This document shows positions 47,176-59,456 of a stretch of 64,000 nucleotides of DNA, piece after piece (position 1 is the first letter of the stretch; the number at the start of each line of letters is the position of its first letter). Source of the DNA: CAIWHR01 sp963724975. Lineage in GTDB: Bacteria > Pseudomonadota > Gammaproteobacteria > Burkholderiales > Casimicrobiaceae. The notes below the pieces were generated by a model. The model did no database searches. It had not been told where the DNA came from and worked only from the letters and a program-made list of their open reading frames with translations. The position numbers were made by a program, and so were the translations under genes. Where the stretch lies: contig CAVRXB010000001.1 in NCBI GenBank assembly GCA_963724975.1, positions 248,001 to 312,000 of the forward strand. The letters are read 5' to 3'.

Positions 47176-48408
47176 ATGAGAAAAAACGCGCGTGTCATGG
47201 CTTCGGTTGCATTCACGGTAATCGCTGCCGTAACGAGCATGAGTTATTCCGGGAGCGCGGCGTCGCAGCCCGCGCGGGTCACACCAGGTGGCGACGATCT
47301 GCGCGCGGCGTACGCGAACGCAGGCGATGTTGCCGACGGAAAGCGAGTGGCTGACGCCTCCTGCGCCAAGTGTCACGGCACGAACGGAATCAGCGTCACC
47401 AAGGGCGTGCCGCATCTCGCGGGACAGCGTCCCAGCTATCTATACGTCGAGCTGCGGGCCTATCGATCGGGCCAGCGTGGTGACGACGCCATGAAAGGTG
47501 CGGTTCGCGACCTGAGTGACGACGCGCTCGTCAAGGTGTCGGCCTACTACGCGAGCCTCGATACGGCGCGAGTCGGCTCGGCCGAGGGCGCAAAGGCCCC
47601 ACCTGCGATGCCCGACCCCGTGCAGGCCGGCAAGACGGCCGCCGCTCCGTGTGGCGGGTGCCACGGTGAAGGCGGCGCCGGCAAGATTCCAGGCATGCCG
47701 AGCCTTGCCGGGCTCGATCCGAAATATCTTGTCGCCGCGATGAAGGCCTACAAGAGCGGCCAACGCAGGAACGAGGTCATGACAGCGGCGCTTGCTGGCG
47801 CCACCGACACGGACATCAACAACATCGCGCTCTACTACGCGCTGCAAAAACCCGTGCGGACGGAGAATCCTGTCGCCGGCAACCAAGCCGCCGGCAAGGA
47901 GGCTGCTGCAGCGTGCGCCGGGTGCCACGGCGAGCAGGGGGTCAGCGAGAATCCCGCGATCCCGAGCCTCGCCGGACAGGATGCGCAATATTTCGTTGTC
48001 GCGCTCCGGGATTACAAGGACGGATCGCGTCGCGATGAACCGATGAAAGGTCTGGTGGCGCAACTTGATGACGCAGTCGTCAAGAACATGGCCGCTTTCT
48101 ACGCGGCACAGCAGCCGCAGCCGTCCAAGGTAAGGAAGCCACTCACGTCCACCGAGTGGGTGCAGCGGTGCGACCGGTGTCACGGCGTCGACGGCAACAG
48201 CACGGATCCGCGGATGCCTGCGCTCGCGGGGCAACGCCTCGACTATCTGCAGCAGGTGTTGCATGCCTACCGAACCGGTGCCCGCAAGAGTCCGCAGATG
48301 GCCGCCATGTCGGAGGCGCTGACGGAGACCGATGTCGAAAATCTCGCGGCTTACTACGCGCGGCAGAGAGCTCGCGCCATGGTGTACGTAATTCTGCCCT
48401 CCAAGTGA
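47176..48408 (+). CDS. tetraheme cytochrome made of four c4-type domains
   Basis: A 410-residue exported protein with four tandem class I cytochrome domains of about 95 residues each (heme sites CAKCH, CGGCH, CAGCH, CDRCH). Each repeats the SLAGxDxxYxxxALxxYKxGxRxxxxM pattern with the distal Met ligand. The ATG at 47176 has GGAGG ten bases upstream; an ATG 18 bases before was rejected. Typical cytochrome c4 has two domains, so this is a doubled form. The downstream gene encodes a single copy of the same domain. It may form a short periplasmic wire. Confidence 0.9.
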   Translation: MRKNARVMASVAFTVIAAVTSMSYSGSAASQPARVTPGGDDLRAAYANAGDVADGKRVADASCAKCHGTNGISVTKGVPHLAGQRPSYLYVELRAYRSGQRGDDAMKGAVRDLSDDALVKVSAYYASLDTARVGSAEGAKAPPAMPDPVQAGKTAAAPCGGCHGEGGAGKIPGMPSLAGLDPKYLVAAMKAYKSGQRRNEVMTAALAGATDTDINNIALYYALQKPVRTENPVAGNQAAGKEAAAACAGCHGEQGVSENPAIPSLAGQDAQYFVVALRDYKDGSRRDEPMKGLVAQLDDAVVKNMAAFYAAQQPQPSKVRKPLTSTEWVQRCDRCHGVDGNSTDPRMPALAGQRLDYLQQVLHAYRTGARKSPQMAAMSEALTETDVENLAAYYARQRARAMVYVILPSK

Positions 48409-48484
48409 ACGGCATCGGACCGGCGCGCCTCGTGCCGATTGTGCCCGATGATCTCAACGCGACGTTGAAACAAGGAGCCTTACG

Positions 48485-48796
48485 ATGAAAAGCGCGCTGT
48501 TAGCGGCAGGGATTCTCGCCCTGCTTGGGAATGTCGGTACGGCATGGGCGGACGGAAACGCGGAGGCGGGCAAGGCGAAGGCTGGCGCTTGCGCCGGATG
48601 TCACGGTGCCAATGGCGAGGGGAAGGCGCCGAGTCCGGCACTCGCGGGGATGGCGACGGACAAGTTTACCCAGGCGATGAAGGACTACAAATCGGGCAAG
48701 CGCAGCAATCCGATGATGAAGAACTTCGCGCAAGGACTGAGCGACGAGGACATCGGGAACCTCGCTGCCTACTATGGCTCGCTCAAGGGCAAATAG
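48485..48796 (+). CDS. monoheme cytochrome c4-like domain protein
   Basis: A 103-residue exported protein (signal MKSALLAAGILALLGNVGTAWA) with one heme site, CAGCH. The distal Met lies in KRSNPMMKNFAQGLSDEDIG. It resembles each repeat of the tetraheme protein upstream and could be a soluble shuttle for it. A ribosome-binding site AAGGAG precedes the ATG. Confidence 0.92.
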   Translation: MKSALLAAGILALLGNVGTAWADGNAEAGKAKAGACAGCHGANGEGKAPSPALAGMATDKFTQAMKDYKSGKRSNPMMKNFAQGLSDEDIGNLAAYYGSLKGK

Positions 48797-48830
48797 ATCC
48801 GCGCTCCTCGCAAAGATCAATGGAACGACG

Positions 48831-49619
48831 ATGAATGATGCTCCGCTGCACCGGCTGTATCGCCATTATTCCGAGCTGCCGTACAGTCAGCGCGTGCTGT
48901 ACACGGCGACGCTGCTCATCCTCGGGATGGCCTATCTGTTCGCACTGATAAACCTCTACCACACGTACGCCGGGCGAGCCGGGGGGAATCCACTCGTGCT
49001 TACCTACGAGGATCTCGTCGTTGCCTACTCCGGGAGCGGAAAGGCCTCGCGCCTCGAATCGGCGCTGCGCGGCCCGATGTCGAACATGCTGCCATCCGAT
49101 GAGGTCAACGTGCTCGTTGCCTGGGTGCAGGGCGGTGCCGAGCGCGCGAAATATGAAACGGACGCCCGGCCGATCCTGGAAAAGCGCTGCATGATCTGTC
49201 ACGACGGCAGCAATCCGCACCTCAAGAACCTGAGCGGATACGACAACCTGAAGAAGGTGTCCGAGCTCGACACCGGTACCGACGTCTTCACGCTCGTTCG
49301 AGTGTCGCACATCCACCTGTTCGGGCTCACCTTCGTCTTCTTCATCGTCGGCTTGATCTACAGCCACGCGTACGTGCGGCCGGTGTGGCTCAAGTGCAGT
49401 GTCGTCGCGCTGCCTTTCGTTGCCATTGCGCTGGACGTCAGCTCGTGGTATTTCACCAAGCTTTATCACCCGTTCGCCTGGGTCGTGATCTTCGCGGGCG
49501 CAATGATGGGCTTGTGCTTCGCCTTCATGTGGGCGGTGGCGATGTATCAGCTGTGGTTCTCGCCGACGCCCTCGGCGGTCGCGCAGCGAATCGGAGGCGA
49601 CATCCCCGTTGACGGTTGA
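48831..49619 (+). CDS. membrane-integral monoheme cytochrome c
   Basis: A 262-residue protein. One transmembrane helix (residues about 22-42, LYTATLLILGMAYLFALINLY) precedes a periplasmic segment with a single heme site CMICHDGSNPHL, then four more hydrophobic helices (HLFGLTFVFFIVGLIYSHAY to MGLCFAFMWAVAMYQLWF) with His residues that might bind additional cofactors. Proteins of this type are common beside c4/c5 cytochromes in betaproteobacteria; I do not know an assigned function. As the last gene of the cytochrome operon it may dock the soluble cytochromes at the inner membrane. Confidence 0.75.
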   Translation: MNDAPLHRLYRHYSELPYSQRVLYTATLLILGMAYLFALINLYHTYAGRAGGNPLVLTYEDLVVAYSGSGKASRLESALRGPMSNMLPSDEVNVLVAWVQGGAERAKYETDARPILEKRCMICHDGSNPHLKNLSGYDNLKKVSELDTGTDVFTLVRVSHIHLFGLTFVFFIVGLIYSHAYVRPVWLKCSVVALPFVAIALDVSSWYFTKLYHPFAWVVIFAGAMMGLCFAFMWAVAMYQLWFSPTPSAVAQRIGGDIPVDG

Positions 49620-49661
49620 CGCAGGCAGAGGCAGAGCAACGCCGGAACGAGTGTCCGGCGC

Positions 49662-50671
49662 TCAGGCGGCGAGGTGCTTCGGGAGATATTCGGTAAGTAG
49701 ATTCATGTACTGCGCGCGCAGCAGCTCTCCCACATTGTCGAGCTGCTTTACGCTTTTCAGTCCCCGGATCGCGGAAACGGAGGGATATCCGTTCTCTTCG
49801 ATCCACGCCGAGAGTTCGGCGACGAGCCTTGCCATGTAGGTGCGCCCGTAGCGCAACAGCGCCGAGGTTGTCATCACTGCATCCGCGCCGACCAGCAGGT
49901 ATTTGATGACCTGCTCGGCGGTGTCGACTCCGCTGGTGGCGGCGAGCGACGCCTCGATCCTGCCCGCGAGCATGCTGATCCACAGCAGCGGCGGCCCGGA
50001 TTCGTACGTCGAACTGAGCTTCAGATCGGCTTCGACCGCCAGCGTGGCCAGGTCGAAATCCGGCTGGTAGAAGCGATTGAACAAGACGAGGCCGTCGGCG
50101 CCGGCGTCGACGAGCCGATGCGCCATGTGCCCGATCGAACTGAAATAGGGAGAGAGTTTCACCGCGACCGGGATCTTCGCCGCGCGCTTTACCGCGCGCA
50201 CGACCTCGATGTAGTGCGCTTCGACGTCCTGGCCGCTCATCGTCGGGTCGGTCGGGATGAAGTACATGTTGAGCTCGAGCGCAGCTGCACCCGCCTGTTC
50301 CAGCCGGGCGGCGTAGGTGACCCAACCCTCGACGCTGACGGCGTTGAGGCTCGCGATGACCGGGATGTCAACGGCCGCGACCGCGCGCCGCAACGTATCG
50401 AGGTGGCCCGATACACCGCTGTCGTAGTCCGGCATCTGCGGGAAGTAGCTGCCCGCCTCGGACTGGCTGTACGAGCCGTGATCGGTGTACATCGCGTAGG
50501 CCGTGTCCTCGGCGCGGATCTGCTCCTCGAACAGCGACGGCATGACCACCGCCGCGGCACCGGCATCTTCGAGCGCGCGGATGCCGTCCACCGTCGAGGT
50601 CAGCGGCGACGCGGACGCAACGATCGGATGCTCGAGTTGCAGCCCGAGATAGTTCGTCGACAGATCCATGG

Positions 50672-50675
<4 letters not shown>
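49662..50675 (-). CDS. dihydroorotate dehydrogenase-like protein
   Basis: A 337-residue TIM-barrel flavoprotein of the DHOD-like group (NYLGLQLEHPIVASASPLT, VAVKLSPYFSSIGHMAHRLVDAGADGLVLFNR, GVDTAEQVIKYLLVGADAVM). It is distinct from pyrimidine PyrD. Its start overlaps the pyruvate:ferredoxin oxidoreductase stop by 4 bases, so the two are translationally coupled. It may use reduced ferredoxin or a related carrier, but its reaction is not established. Confidence 0.88.
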
Positions 50676-54256
<3,581 letters not shown>

Positions 54257-54276
54257 GTCGACGCCTCCAGTGGATG

Positions 54277-55963
54277 TCATGGACGCACCTTGAACTTCAT
54301 CGGCATCGGGTCTCCGGTGGCCGGCGCGGTTGCCATGCGGCGCTCCGGCTCCATCTCGATCGCGTGGCAGGGACACTGCTCGAAACACACGGCGCAGCCG
54401 GTGCAAAGGTCGTAGTCGTAGCGATAGAAGCGACCCTTGCCGAGCTTGATGATCGCCTGCTCGGGACAGGACGCGTAGCAGTTGTCGCACTCGAAGCAGT
54501 TGCCGCACGAAAGGCAGCGGCTCGCCTCGTAGCGCGCTTCCGGCTCGGTGAGGCCGGCGACCACTTCCTCGAAGCCCATCCGCTTCGCGACCGGGATTGC
54601 CGCATGCTCGCGCCGATCCGCGTCGAGGAATACGGGCAGGTTGAGCGCCTCGAAGGCAATGATCGCGTGCTTTGGCTTTTGCGCGTACACCTCGCCGCGC
54701 AACCAGGCGTCGATGTTGCGCGCCGCCTTCTTGCCGTGGCCCACGGCAGCCGTCATCGTGCGCGCGCCGCCGATCATGTCGCCGCCGGCAAAAATGCCCG
54801 GGTGCCCGGTGCTCATGTGCGCGTCGACTTCGACGACGTCGCCGCGCCCGATCTTGACGCCGGACAGCGTCTTCAGGAACTCGACGTCCGCGTGCTCTCC
54901 CACCGCGAGCACGAGCGAATCGGTCTTGAGGTGCTCGTATCTGCCGGTGCCGATCGTGCCCTTCCCGTCGGGCAGCATCTGCATTTCTTCGACGGTGATT
55001 TCGTCGTTGCCGAACTGCTTCACGGTCGACATCCATTTGACCTTCACGCCCTCGGCGAACGCCTCTTTCGCCTCTTCGGGGTGCGCCCGCATGTGTTGCC
55101 GGTCGGAGCGATAGATCAGGATCGCTTCCTCGGCGCCAAGCCGCCGCGCGACGCGCGCCGCGTCGACCGCGGTGTTGCCTGCGCCGACGATCCCGACCAC
55201 GCGGCCGAGCTTGGGCGGGTGACCTTGCTCGACCTGCTCCAGCAACTCGAGCGCGTCGATCATCTTGCCGCCATCCATCGAGGGAATGTCGAGGTGGTTT
55301 GCCACCTCGGCGCCGACGGCAAGAAACACCGCATCGAAGTGGCCGGCGTCCTTCTCCGCAACCACGTCGTTGACGCGATAGTTGCAGACGATTGCGACGC
55401 CCATCGCGCGGATGCGCTCGATCTCCTTCATGAGACCTTCGCGCGGCAGCCGGTATTGCGGAATCCCGTAATGCATCATGCCGCCCGGCTCCGGGCTCGC
55501 ATCGCGGATCTCGACGTCGTGGCCCATCCGCTTCAGGTGATAGGCGCACGACAGCCCGGCCGGTCCCGGCGCCGACGACGAGAACACGCTTGCCGGTAGG
55601 CGGCCTGACCGCAACCTGCCAACCCTTTTCGGTGGCAAGGTCACCGAGAAAGCGATCGAGCGAGTGAATCGAGACCGGCTGATCGAGTTGACCGCGGTTG
55701 CACGCGCTCTCGCACGGGTGATAACAGGCGCGGCCGTGCGTGCCCGGCAGCGGGTTCTCTTCCATATATTTCTGCCAGGCCTCCTCATAACGTCCGGCCT
55801 GCGCGAGGTCGAGCCACGCCTGGATGTTTTCACCCGCCGGGCATGCATGGTTGCATGGCGGCAGCAGGTCGACGTAGACCGGGCGTTGCCACCGCCTGGC
55901 GCTGGTTCCCTTGCCGATGGTGGCCTTGTAGACCGGCGTGATGTCTTTCGGAATGAGGCTCAT
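54277..55963 (-). CDS. GltD-like NAD(P)/FAD oxidoreductase with ferredoxin domain, frameshifted once
   Basis: About 560 codons. The N-terminal Fe-S part has CNHACPAGENIQAWL and CYHPCESACNRG. Next comes the FAD-binding motif (KRVLVVGAG), a frameshift near 55562, then PAGLSCAYHLKRMGHDVEI, the NAD(P) site VGIVGAGNTAVDAARVA and IFAGGDMIGGARTMTAAVGHGKKAA. The C-terminus carries a two-cluster ferredoxin domain (CLSCGNCFECDNCYASCP, CTGCAVCFEQCPCHAIEM). It resembles the small subunit of glutamate synthase and NfnB/AegA-type proteins. Placed directly before nifJ (overlapping ATGA), it probably links NAD(P)H and ferredoxin. Confidence 0.87.
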
Positions 55964-56211
55964 GCCGACACCGGGAACACAGTCAGGGTTCGGATGCCCT
56001 GGGCGTCATGAATCAGTACGCCTTCGATGTCGGCGGTAGCGGAAGGTCCGGTCATGAATACCGCATAACGGGCGTCGAAAAAAACCGGGTTCTGATAGGC
56101 GCGGTGCATGTTGGCGACGATCGCGCTCGGATCGAGCAGCACGTGGCCGAAGCGTGTGACCGCGCTGCCTTGGCTGGGCATACCGCCCGACGTTCGCAAA
56201 ACGTACTCCAA
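55960..56211 (-). CDS. hypothetical small protein before the gltD-like gene
   Basis: An 83-residue open frame whose stop overlaps the gltD-like start by 4 bases, which suggests it is a real first gene of the PFOR operon. Its N-terminus reads MEYVLRTSGGMPSQGSAVT and it includes PVFFDARYAVFMTGPSA and a hydrophobic C-terminus. I do not recognise a family, and it has no Cys motif, signal peptide or membrane helix. A near-match FNR dyad lies 17 bases upstream. Confidence 0.45.
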   Translation of the reverse strand: MEYVLRTSGGMPSQGSAVTRFGHVLLDPSAIVANMHRAYQNPVFFDARYAVFMTGPSATADIEGVLIHDAQGIRTLTVFPVSA

Positions 56212-56227
56212 TCCCCGTCGGCCGAAG

Positions 56228-56241
56228 TTGATCTATGTCAT
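56228..56241. promoter_or_regulatory. FNR-like site at the PFOR operon/nuo divergent spacer
   Basis: TTGATCTATGTCAT matches the TTGAT-N4-GTCAA dyad except for the last base. It lies 17 bases before the minus-strand hypothetical gene, so it could act as a repression site for that operon or as a secondary site for nuo. Confidence 0.45.
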
Positions 56242-56316
56242 GCGCACCAGCGAGGCAAATAGCCTCTAACGCGTACTTCGGCCGGCGAGAGCAACGCGGC
56301 ATGCCTTTGCGGTCCG

Positions 56317-56330
56317 TTGATCCAAGTCAA
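56317..56330. promoter_or_regulatory. FNR-type binding site upstream of nuoA
   Basis: TTGATCCAAGTCAA is an exact TTGA[C/T]-N4-[A/G]TCAA dyad, 59 bases before the nuoA ATG, in the divergent spacer with the PFOR operon. Confidence 0.65.
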
Positions 56331-56388
56331 ACGGACCCGGCACCCGCGCGCTTACCGTACACAACTGGGGAGAAACCGAGCAGGAAAC

Positions 56389-56754
56389 ATGAACCCTTAC
56401 GGCGCTTTGATCTTGTACTTGATGGCGATCCTGGGTTTCGTTGCGGTCACGCTTCTTATGAACCGATTGCTCGGGCCGAAACCGGCGGCGTCGGCGATGA
56501 AGCTCGAGCCCTTCGAGTGCGGCGCAACGCCCGTCGACACACGCAATGTGAAGGCCGTTCCGATCAAATACTACGGCGTCGCCATCGCGTTCCTGCTGTT
56601 CGATCTGGAGACCGTGTTTCTCTACATCTGGGCACTTGGCGCGCAGCCGCTCACCGGATTCATGCTCTTCACCTTCTTCCTTTTCGTGTTCCTGCTGGTC
56701 GCAATCCTGCTGTACGTCTACCGGGCGAGGCTCCTGGAAGCGGTGACGGAGTAG
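56389..56754 (+). CDS. nuoA: NADH-quinone oxidoreductase subunit A
   Basis: A 121-residue membrane subunit with three helices. The motif KLEPFECGATPVD carries the conserved Cys loop near the quinone site, and YYGVAIAFLLFDLETVFLY the conserved acidic residues. The ATG at 56389 gives the normal length; the longer upstream frame is not used. It is the first gene of the complex I operon. Confidence 0.96.
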   Translation: MNPYGALILYLMAILGFVAVTLLMNRLLGPKPAASAMKLEPFECGATPVDTRNVKAVPIKYYGVAIAFLLFDLETVFLYIWALGAQPLTGFMLFTFFLFVFLLVAILLYVYRARLLEAVTE

Positions 56755-56756
56755 CC

Positions 56757-57272
56757 ATGGTTGCGAAGACGATTCCGATCCGCGCCGCCAATGCGCCGTC
56801 GCCCGCATTCGAGTACTTCTCGACCAAGAAGGACGAGTTTGTCGGCTGGGCGCGCAAGTTCTCGCTTTTCCCGTATCCCTTCGTGACGGCGTGCTGCGCG
56901 ATGGAGTTCATGGCGGTGAGCTCTTCGCCCTACGATACGGACCGCTTCGGCGCGGCATTGCCGCGATTTTCCCCCCGCCAGTCGGACTTGCTGATGGTCG
57001 TCGGCACGCTCACCCACAAGCAGGCGCCGGTCCTGCTCAAGGTCTATGAGCAGATGTGCGAGCCCAAGTGGGTGATGGCGTTCGGCGCGTGCGCGACGAG
57101 CGGCGGGTTTTATCAGAACTACGCCGCGGTCGCGGGCATCGACAAGATCATTCCGGTCGATATCTATGTTCCGGGCTGTCCGCCACGGCCGGAGACCGTG
57201 ATCGACGCAATCATGAAGCTGCAGGATCGCATTGCTCGCTCGCCGCACCCGATCGTTAACGAGAGGTTCTGA
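56757..57272 (+). CDS. nuoB: NADH-quinone oxidoreductase subunit B
   Basis: A 171-residue subunit carrying cluster N2. The ligands are in TACCAMEFMA (adjacent Cys pair), GACATSGG and YVPGCPPRPE. The start at 56757 lies 2 bases after nuoA and excludes a long upstream open frame. Confidence 0.97.
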   Translation: MVAKTIPIRAANAPSPAFEYFSTKKDEFVGWARKFSLFPYPFVTACCAMEFMAVSSSPYDTDRFGAALPRFSPRQSDLLMVVGTLTHKQAPVLLKVYEQMCEPKWVMAFGACATSGGFYQNYAAVAGIDKIIPVDIYVPGCPPRPETVIDAIMKLQDRIARSPHPIVNERF

Positions 57273-57273
57273 C

Positions 57274-57747
57274 ATGACGCTACCGACCCTTGACCTGTTG
57301 CGGCAGCGTTTGGGCGCTGCGGCTGGCGAAGTGAGCTTGTCGCGCGGCGTGTTCGTCGTGACACCCGATCGCGCCGCTCTGGTCGGCGTCGTGCGCGAGT
57401 TGAAGTCGGAATTCGGATTCGATCTCTTTCTCGACGTCACAGCGGTCGACTGGCCGGAACGGGACCTGCGCTTCGACGTGGTGTATCACTTCTATTCCAC
57501 CAAGCACTTCGTCCGCGTGCGGGTCAAGACCCGCGTTTCGGAGGCAGACCCCACGGTGGATTCGCTGGTGTCGCTGTACGGGTCCGCGCATTTCATGGAG
57601 CGCGAATGCCACGAAATGTACGGCATCGCATTCCGAGGCAATCGCGACTTGCGGCCGATCCTGCTCTACGAAGGGTTTGCAGGTCACCCGCTGCGCAAGG
57701 ATTATCCGAAGGAACGAGAGCAGCCGCTTGTTCCGTATCGCGCTTAG
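57274..57747 (+). CDS. nuoC: NADH-quinone oxidoreductase subunit C
   Basis: A 157-residue hydrophilic subunit of the connecting arm. The C-terminal ERECHEMYGIAFRGNRDLRPILLYEGFAGHPLRKDYP signature is diagnostic of the 30-kDa family. It is separate from nuoD, as in most betaproteobacteria, unlike the E. coli fusion. Confidence 0.96.
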   Translation: MTLPTLDLLRQRLGAAAGEVSLSRGVFVVTPDRAALVGVVRELKSEFGFDLFLDVTAVDWPERDLRFDVVYHFYSTKHFVRVRVKTRVSEADPTVDSLVSLYGSAHFMERECHEMYGIAFRGNRDLRPILLYEGFAGHPLRKDYPKEREQPLVPYRA

Positions 57748-57755
57748 AGAAGCCG

Positions 57756-58973
57756 ATGCTGGAGACCAAGCTTCCCAACCCGGTCCGATCGGCGCTCGTC
57801 GCCGAGGACGACGGCGAGGTCATCGTCAACATCGGCCCGTCGCATCCGGCCACGCATGGAACGATCCAGGTTATCGCCGCGCTGGACGGTGAAAAAGTCC
57901 GGCGCGTCGACGTGCATTGTGGCTATCTGCACCGCGGGTTCGAAAAGGAATGCGAATCGCACACCTGGACCAACCTGATTCCATACGTGGACCGGCTCAA
58001 CTATTGCTCCGGGCTCATCAACGACTTCGCCTACTGCGAAGCCGTCGAGGCGCTGATGGACATCACGATCACGGCACGGTGCAAGTACCTGCGCACGCTG
58101 CTCTCCGAATACTCGCGCCTGGCTGATCACCTCACCTGCATCGCGGCGTCGTTGATGGAGTTGGGAGCGATGACGGCGTTCCTGTATCTCGTGATGATTC
58201 GCGATTACGTCTACGAGCATCTCGCAGCTCTGACCGGGGCGCGCGTCACCTATACGTACGGGCGTATCGGTGGTCTCGCCCGCGATCTGCCCGAAGGCTG
58301 GCTGCAGCGGCTGGACGAAATCCTGGTCCAGTACGAGGATTTCGTCGGCCGCATCCACGGTCTGATGGATCGCAACCGCATCTTCATCGACCGCACGCGC
58401 AACGTCGGCGTGATTTCGGCGGCCGACGCCGTCCACTGGGGCTTCACGGGCCCGATATTGCGCTCGACCGGCGTGCCGCGCGATCTGCGCAAGGACGCGC
58501 CCTATCTCGCGTACGGCGAGCTCGATTTCGAAGTGCCCGTCGGGATCAACGGCGACAACTACGACCGGTATTACGTTCGCATGCGCGAGATGGACGAATC
58601 CGTTCACATGATCCGCCAAATCATGGAACGGTTGCCCGATGGCCCGATCAACGTCGACGACCGGCGTTGCGTGCTTCCCGAAAAGCACCTGGTGTATTCG
58701 GAAATCGAATCGCTGATCAATCACTTCAAGCTGATCATGGAAGGACCGCAGGTTCCTGCGGGCGAGGTTTACACCGCCCAGGAAGCCCCGAATGGCGAGC
58801 TCGGCTTCTATCTCGTGAGCACCGGCGGGGGAATGCCGTACAAGATGCACGTGCGCTCGCCGAGCTTCGTGCACATGGGCGGCGTGCATCGCATGCTCGA
58901 GGGCTACCAGCTCGCTGACATCATTCCGACGTTCGGCTCGGTCAACATGATCGGCGGAGAGTGTGACAGATGA
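57756..58973 (+). CDS. nuoD: NADH-quinone oxidoreductase subunit D
   Basis: A 405-residue 49-kDa subunit that forms the quinone cavity with NuoB. NIGPSHPATHGTIQV holds the conserved His/Thr loop, and CGYLHRGFEKECESHTW and RSPSFVHMGGVHRMLEGYQLADIIPTFGSVNMIGGECDR are family ends. The ATG at 57756 gives a normal N-terminus. Confidence 0.97.
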   Translation: MLETKLPNPVRSALVAEDDGEVIVNIGPSHPATHGTIQVIAALDGEKVRRVDVHCGYLHRGFEKECESHTWTNLIPYVDRLNYCSGLINDFAYCEAVEALMDITITARCKYLRTLLSEYSRLADHLTCIAASLMELGAMTAFLYLVMIRDYVYEHLAALTGARVTYTYGRIGGLARDLPEGWLQRLDEILVQYEDFVGRIHGLMDRNRIFIDRTRNVGVISAADAVHWGFTGPILRSTGVPRDLRKDAPYLAYGELDFEVPVGINGDNYDRYYVRMREMDESVHMIRQIMERLPDGPINVDDRRCVLPEKHLVYSEIESLINHFKLIMEGPQVPAGEVYTAQEAPNGELGFYLVSTGGGMPYKMHVRSPSFVHMGGVHRMLEGYQLADIIPTFGSVNMIGGECDR

Positions 58974-58989
58974 GCAAGGTGAGCGATCG

Positions 58990-59455
58990 ATGAAGCATCT
59001 CATTCCCGAATTCGATGTGCTGCGCCGCCGATTTCCGGCGGGATTCGAGTCATCGCTCGTCCTCCCGTGCGTCCGCCGCATCCAGGAGGACCGCGGCTTA
59101 CGTCGCCGACAGCGACATCGATGGCCTGGTTGAATACCTCAAGGTGCCGCGGATCCAGATCGAAGAGGTCCTTTCCTATTACACGCAGTTCCGGCGCGCG
59201 CCGATCGGACGCTGGCACGTCGAGACCTGTCGCAACGTCAGTTGCTCGATGTGCGGTGCCGAGCGCCTGATGGCGCACCTTAAAGAGAAGCTCGGAATCA
59301 GTCCCGGCGAGACGACGCCGGACGGTCGGGTCACGTGGGCCACCGCCGAGTGCCTGGGGTCTTGCGGCACGGCGCCGGTAGTCGTCGTCAATAACAAGTA
59401 TCACGAGAGCATGAGCATCGAGAAGCTGGACAAGCTCCTCGCGGAGCTCGACTGA
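58990..59455 (+). CDS. nuoE: NADH-quinone oxidoreductase subunit E, frameshifted once
   Basis: About 155 codons. From ATG 58990 the frame reads MKHLIPEFDVLRRRFPAGF and VRRIQEDRG, then must shift near 59097 to continue AYVADSDIDGLVEYLKVPRIQIEEVLSYYTQF. The [2Fe-2S] ligands CRNVSCSMCGAERL and ECLGSCGTAPVV are intact. It feeds electrons at the NADH-oxidising tip with NuoF. The break looks like a single-base indel. Confidence 0.88.
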
Positions 59456-59456
59456 C

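Noticed and set aside
49641..49659. Hairpin GCCGGA/TCCGGC between convergent genes
   Set aside because: Short stem without a T-run; too weak to call a terminator.
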